This document shows positions 52,874 to 61,229 of a stretch of 64,000 bases of DNA, piece after piece; positions within the stretch are counted from its first letter, which is position 1, and every line of letters begins with the position of its first letter. Under the pieces are notes generated by a model. The model saw only the letters and a program-made list of their open reading frames with translations. It was not told the origin of the DNA and did not search any database. The DNA comes from Flavobacteriales bacterium UBA2306 (GTDB lineage: Bacteria; Bacteroidota; Bacteroidia; Flavobacteriales; Weeksellaceae). The position numbers were made by a program, and so were the translations under genes. The stretch is from the NCBI GenBank assembly GCA_002345565.1, contig DDVS01000006.1:1-64000 (forward strand). Reading direction: 5' to 3'.

Positions 52874-53551
52874 ATGATTCAGCAAGCTTTTTTACTGTCT
52901 TATACAAAATATGGAGATCACGATGCTGTTCTCCATTGTTTTTCTATAGATAACGGCTTCGAAAGTTTTTTTGCAAAAGGCATCTACGCACCCAAAAACA
53001 AAAAAAAAGCTTTTCTTTTTCCACTCAACGAACTTTTTTTACACACTTCCGAAAACAAAAAAAATATCAGGAATGTCCTGAAAATAGAGCAAAAAAATAC
53101 AGCTTTCTTTACATCAGATATTAAGAAAAATGCAATTCTGTTTTTTGTTTCCGATTTGTTGAATCAAGTTTTGAGAAATGAAGCCCAAAACCAAAGTTTT
53201 TATTCGGAAATTTCTCTTTTTCTGAAAGAGCTACATTCGGATAACTTTCAGTCGCATCTTGTGTTAATGTTTCAGATTCTCAAAATGCAGGGCTTACAAC
53301 CTTTACTTTCAGATGATCTTTATCTTAATCCGGAATCTGGCCATTTTGAAGCTATAGAAGTTCATCATCTTTTTGATCAGCACATATCCGATATTTGGAA
53401 AGAACTCACGAATGCAGAAAACCCTTATCAGATTAAACTGAGCAGACTTGGTAAACAACAGTTTTTGGATTCTGCACTGGTCTATTTCCACTATCATTTT
53501 ACTGGTTTCCGAGAACCCAAATCTCTTGAAATCATCAAAGAAATTTTTTAA
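52874..53551 (+). CDS. recO: DNA repair protein RecO
   Basis: RecO helps load RecA at gaps with RecR. The N-terminal OB domain (about 1-80) opens FLLSYTKYGDHDAVLHCFS, and the helical C-terminal half (about 100-225) follows. There is no four-Cys zinc site, which is also missing in other Bacteroidota RecO proteins. Length is 225 aa. It is 3 bp from porZ and 3 bp from the GNAT gene, so all three may be cotranscribed. Confidence 0.88.
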   Translation: MIQQAFLLSYTKYGDHDAVLHCFSIDNGFESFFAKGIYAPKNKKKAFLFPLNELFLHTSENKKNIRNVLKIEQKNTAFFTSDIKKNAILFFVSDLLNQVLRNEAQNQSFYSEISLFLKELHSDNFQSHLVLMFQILKMQGLQPLLSDDLYLNPESGHFEAIEVHHLFDQHISDIWKELTNAENPYQIKLSRLGKQQFLDSALVYFHYHFTGFREPKSLEIIKEIF

Positions 53552-53554
53552 TTT

Positions 53555-54043
53555 ATGATTGTTAAAGCTACAATAGACCAAATTCCTGTTATACAAGAGC
53601 TCGCAAAAAAATCTTGGGAAACAACTTATCATAATATTTTATCAAAAGAGCAATTGGAGTATATGCTACAGATGATGTATTCTGAAAGTGTACTGAAAAC
53701 CCATTTTAATCATCCAAATTATCTATATTATCTTATCCGGGATCAAGATGTTTTTTTAGGGTTTATAGGTATAGAATTCCATTATGAGGACAAAACTACC
53801 AGGTTGCACCGTATTTATTTCACCCAGGAAGCCCAGGGAAAAGGATTGGGGAAAAAAGCCCTGGAATTTATAAAACTCGAAACCCAGAAACAGGGTGACA
53901 ACCGAATTGTATTAACGGTCAATAAAAATAATAAGGCCAAAAATTTTTATATAAAGCAAGGGTTTTGCGTTTATGACGAAGCGGTTTTCGACATCGGAAA
54001 TGGATTTGTTATGGATGATTACTTAATGGAATGGGTGCTGTGA
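53555..54043 (+). CDS. GNAT-family N-acetyltransferase
   Basis: A 162-aa GNAT enzyme. The acetyl-CoA binding motif A is FTQEAQGKGLGKKALEFIK (near 91-109), with a motif B NKAKNFYIKQGF. It resembles small acetyltransferases of unknown substrate; the protein lacks any other domain. It follows recO after 3 bp. Confidence 0.88.
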   Translation: MIVKATIDQIPVIQELAKKSWETTYHNILSKEQLEYMLQMMYSESVLKTHFNHPNYLYYLIRDQDVFLGFIGIEFHYEDKTTRLHRIYFTQEAQGKGLGKKALEFIKLETQKQGDNRIVLTVNKNNKAKNFYIKQGFCVYDEAVFDIGNGFVMDDYLMEWVL

Positions 54044-54126
54044 AATTTATAACACTCAAACATTTGTCCATTAAATTGGTATAATTTTAGTTAATATCTT
54101 TTCAGAACTATTAAAAAAAATAAATT

Positions 54127-54366
54127 ATGGAACTTAAAAAGGTATTCTCAAAACTACAATTCTTCGCTTTAGCTGTGATTCTTAGTTTTACAACATTATT
54201 AGTAAAAGCTCAGGATAAAGCTGCAGATTTAAAAATAGATGTGGATGTGGATAAAGGCGGTGACGCTCCTGCAGATTGGATGAATAATCCGATGATCTGG
54301 GTTGCCGGAGCCGTGGTTTTAATTATTCTGGTTGCATTAATTGCCAGAGGCGGAGATCGAAAATAA
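54127..54366 (+). CDS. small membrane protein with signal peptide
   Basis: A 79-aa protein with an N-terminal signal-like helix (LQFFALAVILSFTTLLVKAQ) and a C-terminal membrane helix (PMIWVAGAVVLIILVALIA). The short middle section is acidic. I do not recognise a family, though similar short membrane proteins are common in Flavobacteria. It has its own AT-rich leader and is followed by a terminator that also ends recG. Confidence 0.72.
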   Translation: MELKKVFSKLQFFALAVILSFTTLLVKAQDKAADLKIDVDVDKGGDAPADWMNNPMIWVAGAVVLIILVALIARGGDRK

Positions 54367-54373
54367 GTTGACT

Positions 54374-54400
54374 AAAGTGCAGTTTTTCTGCACTTTTTTT
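54374..54400. terminator. bidirectional terminator between the small membrane protein and recG
   Basis: AAAGTGCAG pairs with CTGCACTTT around a TTTTT loop, with a long T-run on the plus strand. It begins 8 bp after the small gene's stop and overlaps the recG stop region. Confidence 0.85.
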
Positions 54401-56489
54401 ATGAAATCTGCGCCCACTTATTCTTCCCTTTATATTGTCGGATGTAATATTGTTTCATCATTTGATGATCCGGATGATTAAGAAGGGAATCCTGTTCCAG
54501 AATCTTTTCCACAGCCAGTTTCGAAGTTTTGATAATTGCCGAATCTTCTATCAAACTCAACTTTTTAAAGTCCACAACGCCACTTTGCTGAGTTCCCAGT
54601 ATATCGCCAGGACCGCGCAATTCCATATCAACTTCCGAGATTTTGAAACCATCGTTGGTCTGCACCATCGTTTTGATTCTCGTTCGGCTTTCTTTGCTCA
54701 GTTTATCGTCTGACATCAGGATGCAATAACTTTGTTCTGCGCCTCTTCCAACACGTCCACGCAACTGATGAAGTTGAGATAATCCGAATCTTTCCGAACT
54801 TTCTATGACCATTACAGATGCATTCGGAACGTTAACACCCACTTCTATCACGGTTGTGGCAACCATAATTTGTGCTTGTCCGGAAGCGAAAAACTGCATA
54901 TTAATGTCTTTCTCCGCAGGTTTCATTCTTCCGTGAACCATCGTTACATTATAACTTTTGAAGAAATTCATCACGCTTTCCAATCCTTCCATCAGATTTT
55001 TATAATCTAGCGTTTCCGATTCTTCAATCAATGGATAAACAAAGTAAATCTGACGACCTTTTTCAATCTCTTCTCGGCAAAAATTATAAACCGAAAGTCG
55101 GTCTTTTTCCCTTCTGTGAGCCGTGATAATCGGTTTTCTATTAGCAGGTAATTCATCAATCACAGAAACATCCAAATCCGAATAGAAACTCATCGCCAAA
55201 GTCCTCGGAATAGGCGTTGCAGTCATTACCAAAATATGTGGTGGAATATTATTTTTTGCCCAAAGTTTTGCCCGTTGCGCCACTCCGAATCTATGTTGTT
55301 CATCGATAATGGCTAATCCAAGATTCTTGAATTTCACTTTATCCTCTAAAATAGCGTGAGTCCCAATCATAATAGACAATTCTCCATTTTCTAATTCTTC
55401 GTGAATGATTTTTCTTTCTTTGGTTTTTGAAGAACCTGTCAAAAGTCTGACTTTGATTCCCGTATTTTCTAATAATTCCTGAATTGAATTAAAATGTTGT
55501 TGCGCTAAAATTTCTGTCGGAGCCATCAAACAAGATTGGAAACCATTGTCCATCGCAATGAGCATTGTTAATAATGCAACCATCGTTTTCCCAGAACCAA
55601 CATCGCCCTGCAAAAGACGGTTCATTTGGGTGGAACGTTTCATATCGGTCCGGATTTCTTTCAGAACGCGTTTTTGGGCATTGGTTAATTCGAAAGGAAG
55701 ATTGTTTTCGTAGAAATTATTGAAGTAATCACCGACAATAGGAAACGGATTTCCGAATGATTTTGTTTTCTGATGAAGTTTTTTCAAGCCATAACCCAAC
55801 TGAAAAAAAAATGCTTCTTCGAATTTTAATCGTCTGTCAGCTTCTTCAAACTGTCTGAAATTTTTAGGAAAGTGAATGTCATAATAAGCATTAATTCTAT
55901 CCATTAATTTCAAAGATTTCATCAAATAATTGGGTAAGTTCTCCGAAATTAAATTGGGTAAATCTTTCAGAAGACTGTAGATGACGTTTTGAAAAAACTT
56001 GTTACTAATTCCTCGTTTGCTGAGCTTTTCACTTCCAGAATAAACGGGCAAAAGTGTTCCTGATATTGCTTTTTTTTCGTCAGCTTCAATTTCCGGATGA
56101 GACATAGAAAAGTTGCCATTGAAGAAACTGACTTTCCCGAAAATGAAAATGTCTTTGTTGAGTGGAATTGCTTCTTTCATCCAGTTCGTATATCGAAACC
56201 AAACCAAATCCATCGTTCCTGTCTCATCACGAAATTTAGCTGAAAGTCGTTTCTTCCCTTTTTCGTAAACAACTTCCTGAATATCCGTTATTTTTCCTCG
56301 TAACTGAATGTCTGCATCCGGTTCTTTTGTAAGTGCTCCGATTTTGTAAATTTTGCTTTTATCGATATATCGGATTGGATAAAACGTCAGCAAATCTTCC
56401 ACAGTCGAAATCCCCAACACGTTCTTTATCAATTTTGCGCGTTCGGTTCCAATGTTTTTGAGAAATTCTATGGAAGTTTCTAAAGTCAA
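54399..56489 (-). CDS. recG: ATP-dependent DNA helicase RecG
   Basis: RecG drives branch migration at stalled forks. The wedge/OB domain (about 60-160) precedes a superfamily 2 helicase core with Walker A GDVGSGKTM, DEQH box (IIDEQHRFG) and motif VI (QLRGRVGRG). The length of 696 aa is normal. The start is TTG, preceded directly by an in-frame TAA, and the next residues TLETSIEFLKNIG match the usual RecG start, so TTG is the real start. A terminator follows at 54374. Confidence 0.95.
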   Translation of the reverse strand: MTLETSIEFLKNIGTERAKLIKNVLGISTVEDLLTFYPIRYIDKSKIYKIGALTKEPDADIQLRGKITDIQEVVYEKGKKRLSAKFRDETGTMDLVWFRYTNWMKEAIPLNKDIFIFGKVSFFNGNFSMSHPEIEADEKKAISGTLLPVYSGSEKLSKRGISNKFFQNVIYSLLKDLPNLISENLPNYLMKSLKLMDRINAYYDIHFPKNFRQFEEADRRLKFEEAFFFQLGYGLKKLHQKTKSFGNPFPIVGDYFNNFYENNLPFELTNAQKRVLKEIRTDMKRSTQMNRLLQGDVGSGKTMVALLTMLIAMDNGFQSCLMAPTEILAQQHFNSIQELLENTGIKVRLLTGSSKTKERKIIHEELENGELSIMIGTHAILEDKVKFKNLGLAIIDEQHRFGVAQRAKLWAKNNIPPHILVMTATPIPRTLAMSFYSDLDVSVIDELPANRKPIITAHRREKDRLSVYNFCREEIEKGRQIYFVYPLIEESETLDYKNLMEGLESVMNFFKSYNVTMVHGRMKPAEKDINMQFFASGQAQIMVATTVIEVGVNVPNASVMVIESSERFGLSQLHQLRGRVGRGAEQSYCILMSDDKLSKESRTRIKTMVQTNDGFKISEVDMELRGPGDILGTQQSGVVDFKKLSLIEDSAIIKTSKLAVEKILEQDSLLNHPDHQMMKQYYIRQYKGKNKWAQIS

Positions 56490-56555
56490 TTAAGGAAAAA
56501 TTAATTCCGACGAATTTCGGGAAATTTTATTGTAAAATAAAATATGGGATATAAT

Positions 56556-56587
56556 AAAAAAAACATCCGAATTCGGATGTTTTTTTT
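56556..56587. terminator. terminator after the thioredoxin-like gene
   Basis: ACATCCGAATTCGGATGT (56563-56580) is a perfect palindrome flanked by A-run and T-run, so it can stop transcription in both directions. It lies 2 bp from the thioredoxin-like stop (minus strand). Confidence 0.8.
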
Positions 56588-56588
56588 A

Positions 56589-57122
56589 TTAATCTTTAAT
56601 CTTCGACTTGAACTTCTTCTGATAACCTTCCCATTCATTTCTGGTTTTGATCGTTTTGTACTCATCAGAAGCAATCATAGAAAAATAGGGTTCTACTTCT
56701 TTAGCATTCAGAAATCCAGAAAGACTAGTGATCGGATCTGTCTTTTCATCCAAGAAAACCATTGTTGGAATCATATTGATGTTCATGTATTTTGAAAATT
56801 GATGAAGTCCATTTTTTGATTTTTTGCCTTTATGATCAGAGTTAGTGAATGTGTGTCCAGCAAAACTAAGCGTTTCATTCCCATCACTTTCGAACTTAAC
56901 AGCATAAAATTTTTCATTGATAATTTTAGCAATTTCCGGATGGTTGAACGTGAATTTGTCCATCTCTTTACAAGGTGCACACCAATCTGCATAGAAATCG
57001 ATAATGATTTTCTTTGGTTCTTTTTTCTGTGCTGCGAGTGCCTGAGTCATCGTCATCCAGCGGACTTGGGCAAAGCCAAAACCTTGAATCAGAAATAAGG
57101 TTAATAATACTATTTTTTTCAT
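56589..57122 (-). CDS. secreted thioredoxin-family protein
   Basis: A signal peptide (MKKIVLLTLFLIQGFGFAQ) leads into a thioredoxin fold with the redox pair in WCAPC (Cys48 and Cys51). The cis-Pro segment is NINMIPTMVF. Length is 177 aa; there is a lysine-rich insert between the two halves. It probably reduces or isomerises disulfides in the periplasm, or belongs with thiol:disulfide interchange proteins. It stands alone between two terminators. Confidence 0.86.
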   Translation of the reverse strand: MKKIVLLTLFLIQGFGFAQVRWMTMTQALAAQKKEPKKIIIDFYADWCAPCKEMDKFTFNHPEIAKIINEKFYAVKFESDGNETLSFAGHTFTNSDHKGKKSKNGLHQFSKYMNINMIPTMVFLDEKTDPITSLSGFLNAKEVEPYFSMIASDEYKTIKTRNEWEGYQKKFKSKIKD

Positions 57123-57180
57123 TTGTGTGTTTTATATTTCGATTAATTTCTCATAGTTATAGACGTTTGAACGATTTAAA

Positions 57181-58692
57181 TTACTTTACACCTTGCATCA
57201 GTTTTTTTACAAAAGGTGATATCAAAATTAATATGATTCCGGCAATCAATGCATATAATCCCAATTGTTTATATCCATCGGTGTAAGTGATAAGAGCGTC
57301 ATAATTAGTTGCGCCAGATTTTACTTTTGCCAATCCTGCACCTATTTGTCCTGCAACATATTGTCCGTAAGCAGAAGCTAAAAACCACATTCCCATCATC
57401 ATTCCTTGCAGTTTTTCTGTGGATAATTTTGTCATTATCGATAGTCCAATTGGTGACAAACATAATTCTCCGAAAGTGATAACTAACAATGCGATTGTGA
57501 AAACATTAAGAGAAGTAATTCCTTGAAGATTGGCGAAAAATTTAGTCCCGAAAAGAACATAATAACCTAATCCTAAGAATATAAAACCTAATCCAAATTT
57601 GTTGATAGTGTTAGGTTCCAATTTCTTTTTGCTTAACCAAATCCATAGTAATCCAACTAATGGTGCTAAGAATATAATAAAGAAAGCTCCTCCCGAATTA
57701 TTAACACCATTGGGGTCTAATCCAAAAAGGTCTTTATTGAGGTTATTTGCGGCGAAAATACTTAATGAACCACCGCTTTGTTCGTAAATTCCCCAGAATA
57801 GAATTGAGAAAATAATGAAAATCAAGGCTGCCCAAAGTTTTTTACGTTCTTGTGAAGTCACTTTTGTCATCTCGTAAAAAAGATAGAGTAGTGTCAATGG
57901 TCCAACGGTCCACATAAAATAATCTGTGTATTGCGGAACAGAAACCATTATCATAATCAATGGAATGAAGATTAAAGATAGAATGTAAACGCCATATTCT
58001 TTCCATTTTTCAATTGGAGAAAAAGTGCCGTCTTGATTCAGTTTTTGAGGAGCAAGTCCGATTGGACCTAATTGTCTTTGAGTAAAAATAAAATTGATTA
58101 AACTCACGACCATTACAATTGCAGCTAATCCGAAAGCGACATTCCATCTTTTATGTTCCGGAATCAAAGCGGAAAACATCTCTCCTTTCCCAATCGCAAT
58201 ACAAAGATAACCACCTAAAAGCGCTCCCAGATTGATTCCTGCATAAAACAAAGAAAATCCTGCATCTGTTCTAGTATCATTGGGTTTGTATAATTTTCCA
58301 ACCATTGTGGAAATGTTCGGTTTGAAAAAACCTGTTCCTACAACCGTGAAAGAAATTCCTAAAAAGAAATAATCGTGCGGATTGGTAGCAAGAATTATAC
58401 TTCCAATAATCATCAAAATCCCACCCCAAAAAAGAGATTTTCTGAATCCTAAAATCTTATCAGCAAACAAACCGCCAACAAATGTAAATGCGTAAACAAA
58501 TGCCTGTGTTGCTCCATATTGAAGATTGGCTTGTTCATCACCAAATTTTAATTGAGAAATCATAAAGAAAACCAGCATTCCTCGCATCCCATAGAAGCAG
58601 AAACGTTCCCACATTTCGGAGAAAAAGAGTGACCAGATTTGTTTTGGATATTTGCCTTTGAAGTTTTGAATTTCTTCGAGAGTTAAGTTCAT
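57181..58692 (-). CDS. POT-family peptide/proton symporter
   Basis: This 503-aa MFS protein of the proton-dependent oligopeptide transporter family has twelve or more helices. The ExxER proton-coupling motif is EMWER (near 27-31), and the family block FYAGINLGALLGG lies near 150. It probably imports di- and tripeptides. It is the first of three POT genes on the minus strand here and the shortest. Confidence 0.92.
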   Translation of the reverse strand: MNLTLEEIQNFKGKYPKQIWSLFFSEMWERFCFYGMRGMLVFFMISQLKFGDEQANLQYGATQAFVYAFTFVGGLFADKILGFRKSLFWGGILMIIGSIILATNPHDYFFLGISFTVVGTGFFKPNISTMVGKLYKPNDTRTDAGFSLFYAGINLGALLGGYLCIAIGKGEMFSALIPEHKRWNVAFGLAAIVMVVSLINFIFTQRQLGPIGLAPQKLNQDGTFSPIEKWKEYGVYILSLIFIPLIMIMVSVPQYTDYFMWTVGPLTLLYLFYEMTKVTSQERKKLWAALIFIIFSILFWGIYEQSGGSLSIFAANNLNKDLFGLDPNGVNNSGGAFFIIFLAPLVGLLWIWLSKKKLEPNTINKFGLGFIFLGLGYYVLFGTKFFANLQGITSLNVFTIALLVITFGELCLSPIGLSIMTKLSTEKLQGMMMGMWFLASAYGQYVAGQIGAGLAKVKSGATNYDALITYTDGYKQLGLYALIAGIILILISPFVKKLMQGVK

Positions 58693-58720
58693 AATTGATG
58701 AATGATAATTGATAATTAAT

Positions 58721-58751
58721 TCAATTGTTGATTTAATGTGTCAACAATTGA
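58721..58751. promoter_or_regulatory. 11-bp inverted repeat upstream of a POT gene
   Basis: TCAATTGTTGA (58721-58731) and TCAACAATTGA (58741-58751) are exact reverse complements with a 9-bp gap, in the 135-bp space before the start of the 57181-58692 gene. It could be an operator. Confidence 0.35.
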
Positions 58752-58774
58752 GATTTATGCCATACGAATTTAAC

Positions 58775-58801
58775 AAAAAACCACCGAATATTCGGTGGTT
58801 T
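58775..58801 (-). terminator. terminator after the second POT gene
   Basis: On the minus strand AAACCACCGAA pairs with TTCGGTGGTTT across a TA turn, and the following TTTTG gives the T-run. It lies 27 bp after the stop of the 58828-60504 gene. Confidence 0.75.
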
Positions 58802-58827
58802 GAATTTATAAATAAATGTGAAAGTTT

Positions 58828-60504
58828 TTACTTCACACCGTGCATCATCTTTTTCAAGAAAGGAGAAATCAATGCTAAAATAATTCCTGCAATTCCACAT
58901 AGAACAACGAATACCATAAAGAATTCATACAAGTTATGGATTTCGAATCCTGCAAAAGTATGATTGGCTAATGGAATTTGATTTTGAGTAAGTAATTCTG
59001 TCTGAGCTGAACTCAAAGTTACTTTTTTGTCCAGTACATCTTGAAGATTAATTCCAAGTTCCTCAGCTTTTTTGAACTTATCTCCAGTTGCAGGCATAAT
59101 TGAACCTAATGTTCCAGCTAAAGCATAACCCGCAGCATTCGAAATGAAGAAAACACCATAAAGTAAAGAGGCAAATCTCTTAGGTGCTAATTTTCCAACC
59201 AACGATAATCCAATTGGTGATAAACAAAGCTCTCCACAAGTCTGTAAGAAATATAGTAAAATCAACCATTTGATAGCCAATAAACCTGAGTTACCCAAAT
59301 CTTTTACATTGTGTGCAAGGATAAAATAACTGATTGCTATAACAACCAATCCGATGGCTTGCTTCAAAGGCGAAACTGGTTCTTTTCCTGCTCCTCTCAA
59401 CTTATCCCAAAGGAAACTGAAAGGAACTGCCATTACAACAATAAATAATCCGTTGAAAATCTGAACCATTGACGGTGGCATATTCCAGCCAAAGAAGTTT
59501 CTATCCGTTTGATTATCTGCAATGAAAGTCAAAGATGAACCAGCCTGTTCAAAAGCGGCCCAGAAGAAAATCACAAAAAATGAAACGACATAAATAACCA
59601 AGATTCTGTCTCTTTCGATTTTAGTGATTGATGAATCGGAAATAATCAATCCGGCTAATGTTAGTCCAGCAGAATAAACAAGAGAATAAACAACATTTTG
59701 CCCAATTCCGTAATGGAATAAAAGTCCTAATGCTATGAATGCTATAACAGCTCCGATAATTGATTTTTGAGAAAATGATGCAGATTGTGCTTCTCCTTCT
59801 TCAAAGTCATCAGCAGTATTGTTTTTTGGAAGACCTCCAATTGGTCTGCCTTCTGGCGTTACTACATATTTGTTCTTAAGCAATAAGAAAGTAACCGTAC
59901 CTAGAAACATTGCTAAAGAAGCGGCTAAGAATCCCCATTTGAAAGCGTGGATGTCTCTGATTCCGTCAACACTTTTCACATCTCCTAAAATTGGACAGAT
60001 CAGTTGACCTAAGAATGCTCCTAAGTTGATTCCCATATAGAAAATGGTAAATGCGGAATCCAATTTGTTCTTTTCCTGTTTTGGATAAAGACTTCCAACC
60101 ATCGATGAAATGTTTGGTTTGAAGAATCCATTTCCGAAAATAATAATACCCAAACCTACCCAAAGTAACGTTTTAGCAAGGTCAAGATTTTCTCCAAATA
60201 ATGTTGCACTAAAGAATAAAATCAACTGCCCAATTCCCATCAGCGTTCCTCCAAGAAGAATACAATATCTATTTCCCAGATATTTATCCGCGATGAAACC
60301 TCCCAACATTGGCGTTAAATAACAAAGAGCCAAAAATCCACCATAAATAATAGAGGTTTCTGACTCGATAATTCCAAGGGAATTAATCATAAAAAGCGTC
60401 AACAACGCTCTCATCCCATAAAAATTAAAACGCTCCCACATCTCCGTTCCAAATAGAACCCACAAGCCTTTAGGATGTTTTGAATTAGTCTTAACTGTAT
60501 CCAT
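58828..60504 (-). CDS. POT-family peptide/proton symporter
   Basis: A 558-aa POT transporter with EMWER (near 18-22) and FYMGINLGAFLGQ (near 150). A long loop near the last two helices (about 480-525, charged, with GDKFKKAEELG) is larger than in the 503-aa neighbour. It probably takes up short peptides; different loops suggest different substrate preference. Confidence 0.92.
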   Translation of the reverse strand: MDTVKTNSKHPKGLWVLFGTEMWERFNFYGMRALLTLFMINSLGIIESETSIIYGGFLALCYLTPMLGGFIADKYLGNRYCILLGGTLMGIGQLILFFSATLFGENLDLAKTLLWVGLGIIIFGNGFFKPNISSMVGSLYPKQEKNKLDSAFTIFYMGINLGAFLGQLICPILGDVKSVDGIRDIHAFKWGFLAASLAMFLGTVTFLLLKNKYVVTPEGRPIGGLPKNNTADDFEEGEAQSASFSQKSIIGAVIAFIALGLLFHYGIGQNVVYSLVYSAGLTLAGLIISDSSITKIERDRILVIYVVSFFVIFFWAAFEQAGSSLTFIADNQTDRNFFGWNMPPSMVQIFNGLFIVVMAVPFSFLWDKLRGAGKEPVSPLKQAIGLVVIAISYFILAHNVKDLGNSGLLAIKWLILLYFLQTCGELCLSPIGLSLVGKLAPKRFASLLYGVFFISNAAGYALAGTLGSIMPATGDKFKKAEELGINLQDVLDKKVTLSSAQTELLTQNQIPLANHTFAGFEIHNLYEFFMVFVVLCGIAGIILALISPFLKKMMHGVK

Positions 60505-60622
60505 ATAAAATAATTGTTAAATTTTCTTAAAGGTAACAAATATAGTTTTTTTTCATCAACGGGAAATGATAGTGATTGTTGTTTCTGAAAGATTTAATAA
60601 ATGGTATTCTATCAATTTGCTT

Positions 60623-60630
60623 TAATTTTG
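60623..60630 (+). promoter_or_regulatory. -7 promoter element before the second GNAT gene
   Basis: TAATTTTG matches TANNTTTG and is 7 bp before the ATG at 60638. It is close to the start, and no TTG fits upstream. Confidence 0.25.
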
Positions 60631-60637
60631 CCATCTT

Positions 60638-61153
60638 ATGGAAATTAATTTAGAATTTAGAAAAGCAATCGCAGAAGATTCTTCGGTGATTTGGCAAATA
60701 TTACAAGACGCTATTACAAGGAGAAAAAATGATGGAAGCAGGCAATGGCAAGACGGTTACCCGAACCTTGAAACAGTAAAATCCGATATTGAAAAGGGAT
60801 TTGCTTATGTTTTATTGGTTGACGGAAATGTTGCAGGTTACAGCGCCTTGATTTTCAATAATGAACCTGCTTATAATGATATTGAAGGAGAATGGCTGAC
60901 TAATGGAGAGTTTTTGGTGGTTCACAGAGTTGCGATTTCTGATAAGTTTGCAGGTCAAGGATTATCCAAAAAGATTTTTAGTTTTATAGAAGATGTTGCA
61001 AATGAGAACAATACATTCAGTATAAAAGTAGATACCAATTTTGATAATCCTGCAATGTTATCAATTCTAGAGAAATTAGGATATCAATATTGTGGCGAAG
61101 TTCATTTCCGAGGAAGTGCTAGAAAAGCATTCGAAAAAGTCCTTGGAAATTAA
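60638..61153 (+). CDS. GNAT-family N-acetyltransferase
   Basis: A 171-aa GNAT enzyme. Motif A is HRVAISDKFAGQGLSKKIFS (near 99-118), and a later NPAMLSILEKLGYQYCGEVH block is the usual C-terminal strand-helix. The N-terminal RKAIAEDSSVIWQILQDAI is typical. Substrate unknown. It is divergent from the POT gene at 58828 and convergent with the one at 61230. Confidence 0.88.
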   Translation: MEINLEFRKAIAEDSSVIWQILQDAITRRKNDGSRQWQDGYPNLETVKSDIEKGFAYVLLVDGNVAGYSALIFNNEPAYNDIEGEWLTNGEFLVVHRVAISDKFAGQGLSKKIFSFIEDVANENNTFSIKVDTNFDNPAMLSILEKLGYQYCGEVHFRGSARKAFEKVLGN

Positions 61154-61165
61154 TTTATAACTCAT

Positions 61166-61203
61166 AAAAAAGCGAAATTAAATCAGATTAATTTCGCTTT
61201 TTT
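61166..61203. terminator. bidirectional terminator
   Basis: AAAAAAGCGAAATTAA (61166-61181) pairs perfectly with TTAATTTCGCTTTTTT (61188-61203). It ends both the GNAT gene (plus) and the convergent POT gene (minus). Confidence 0.85.
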
Positions 61204-61229
61204 AATTAGAAGAATAACTTTAATTATAA

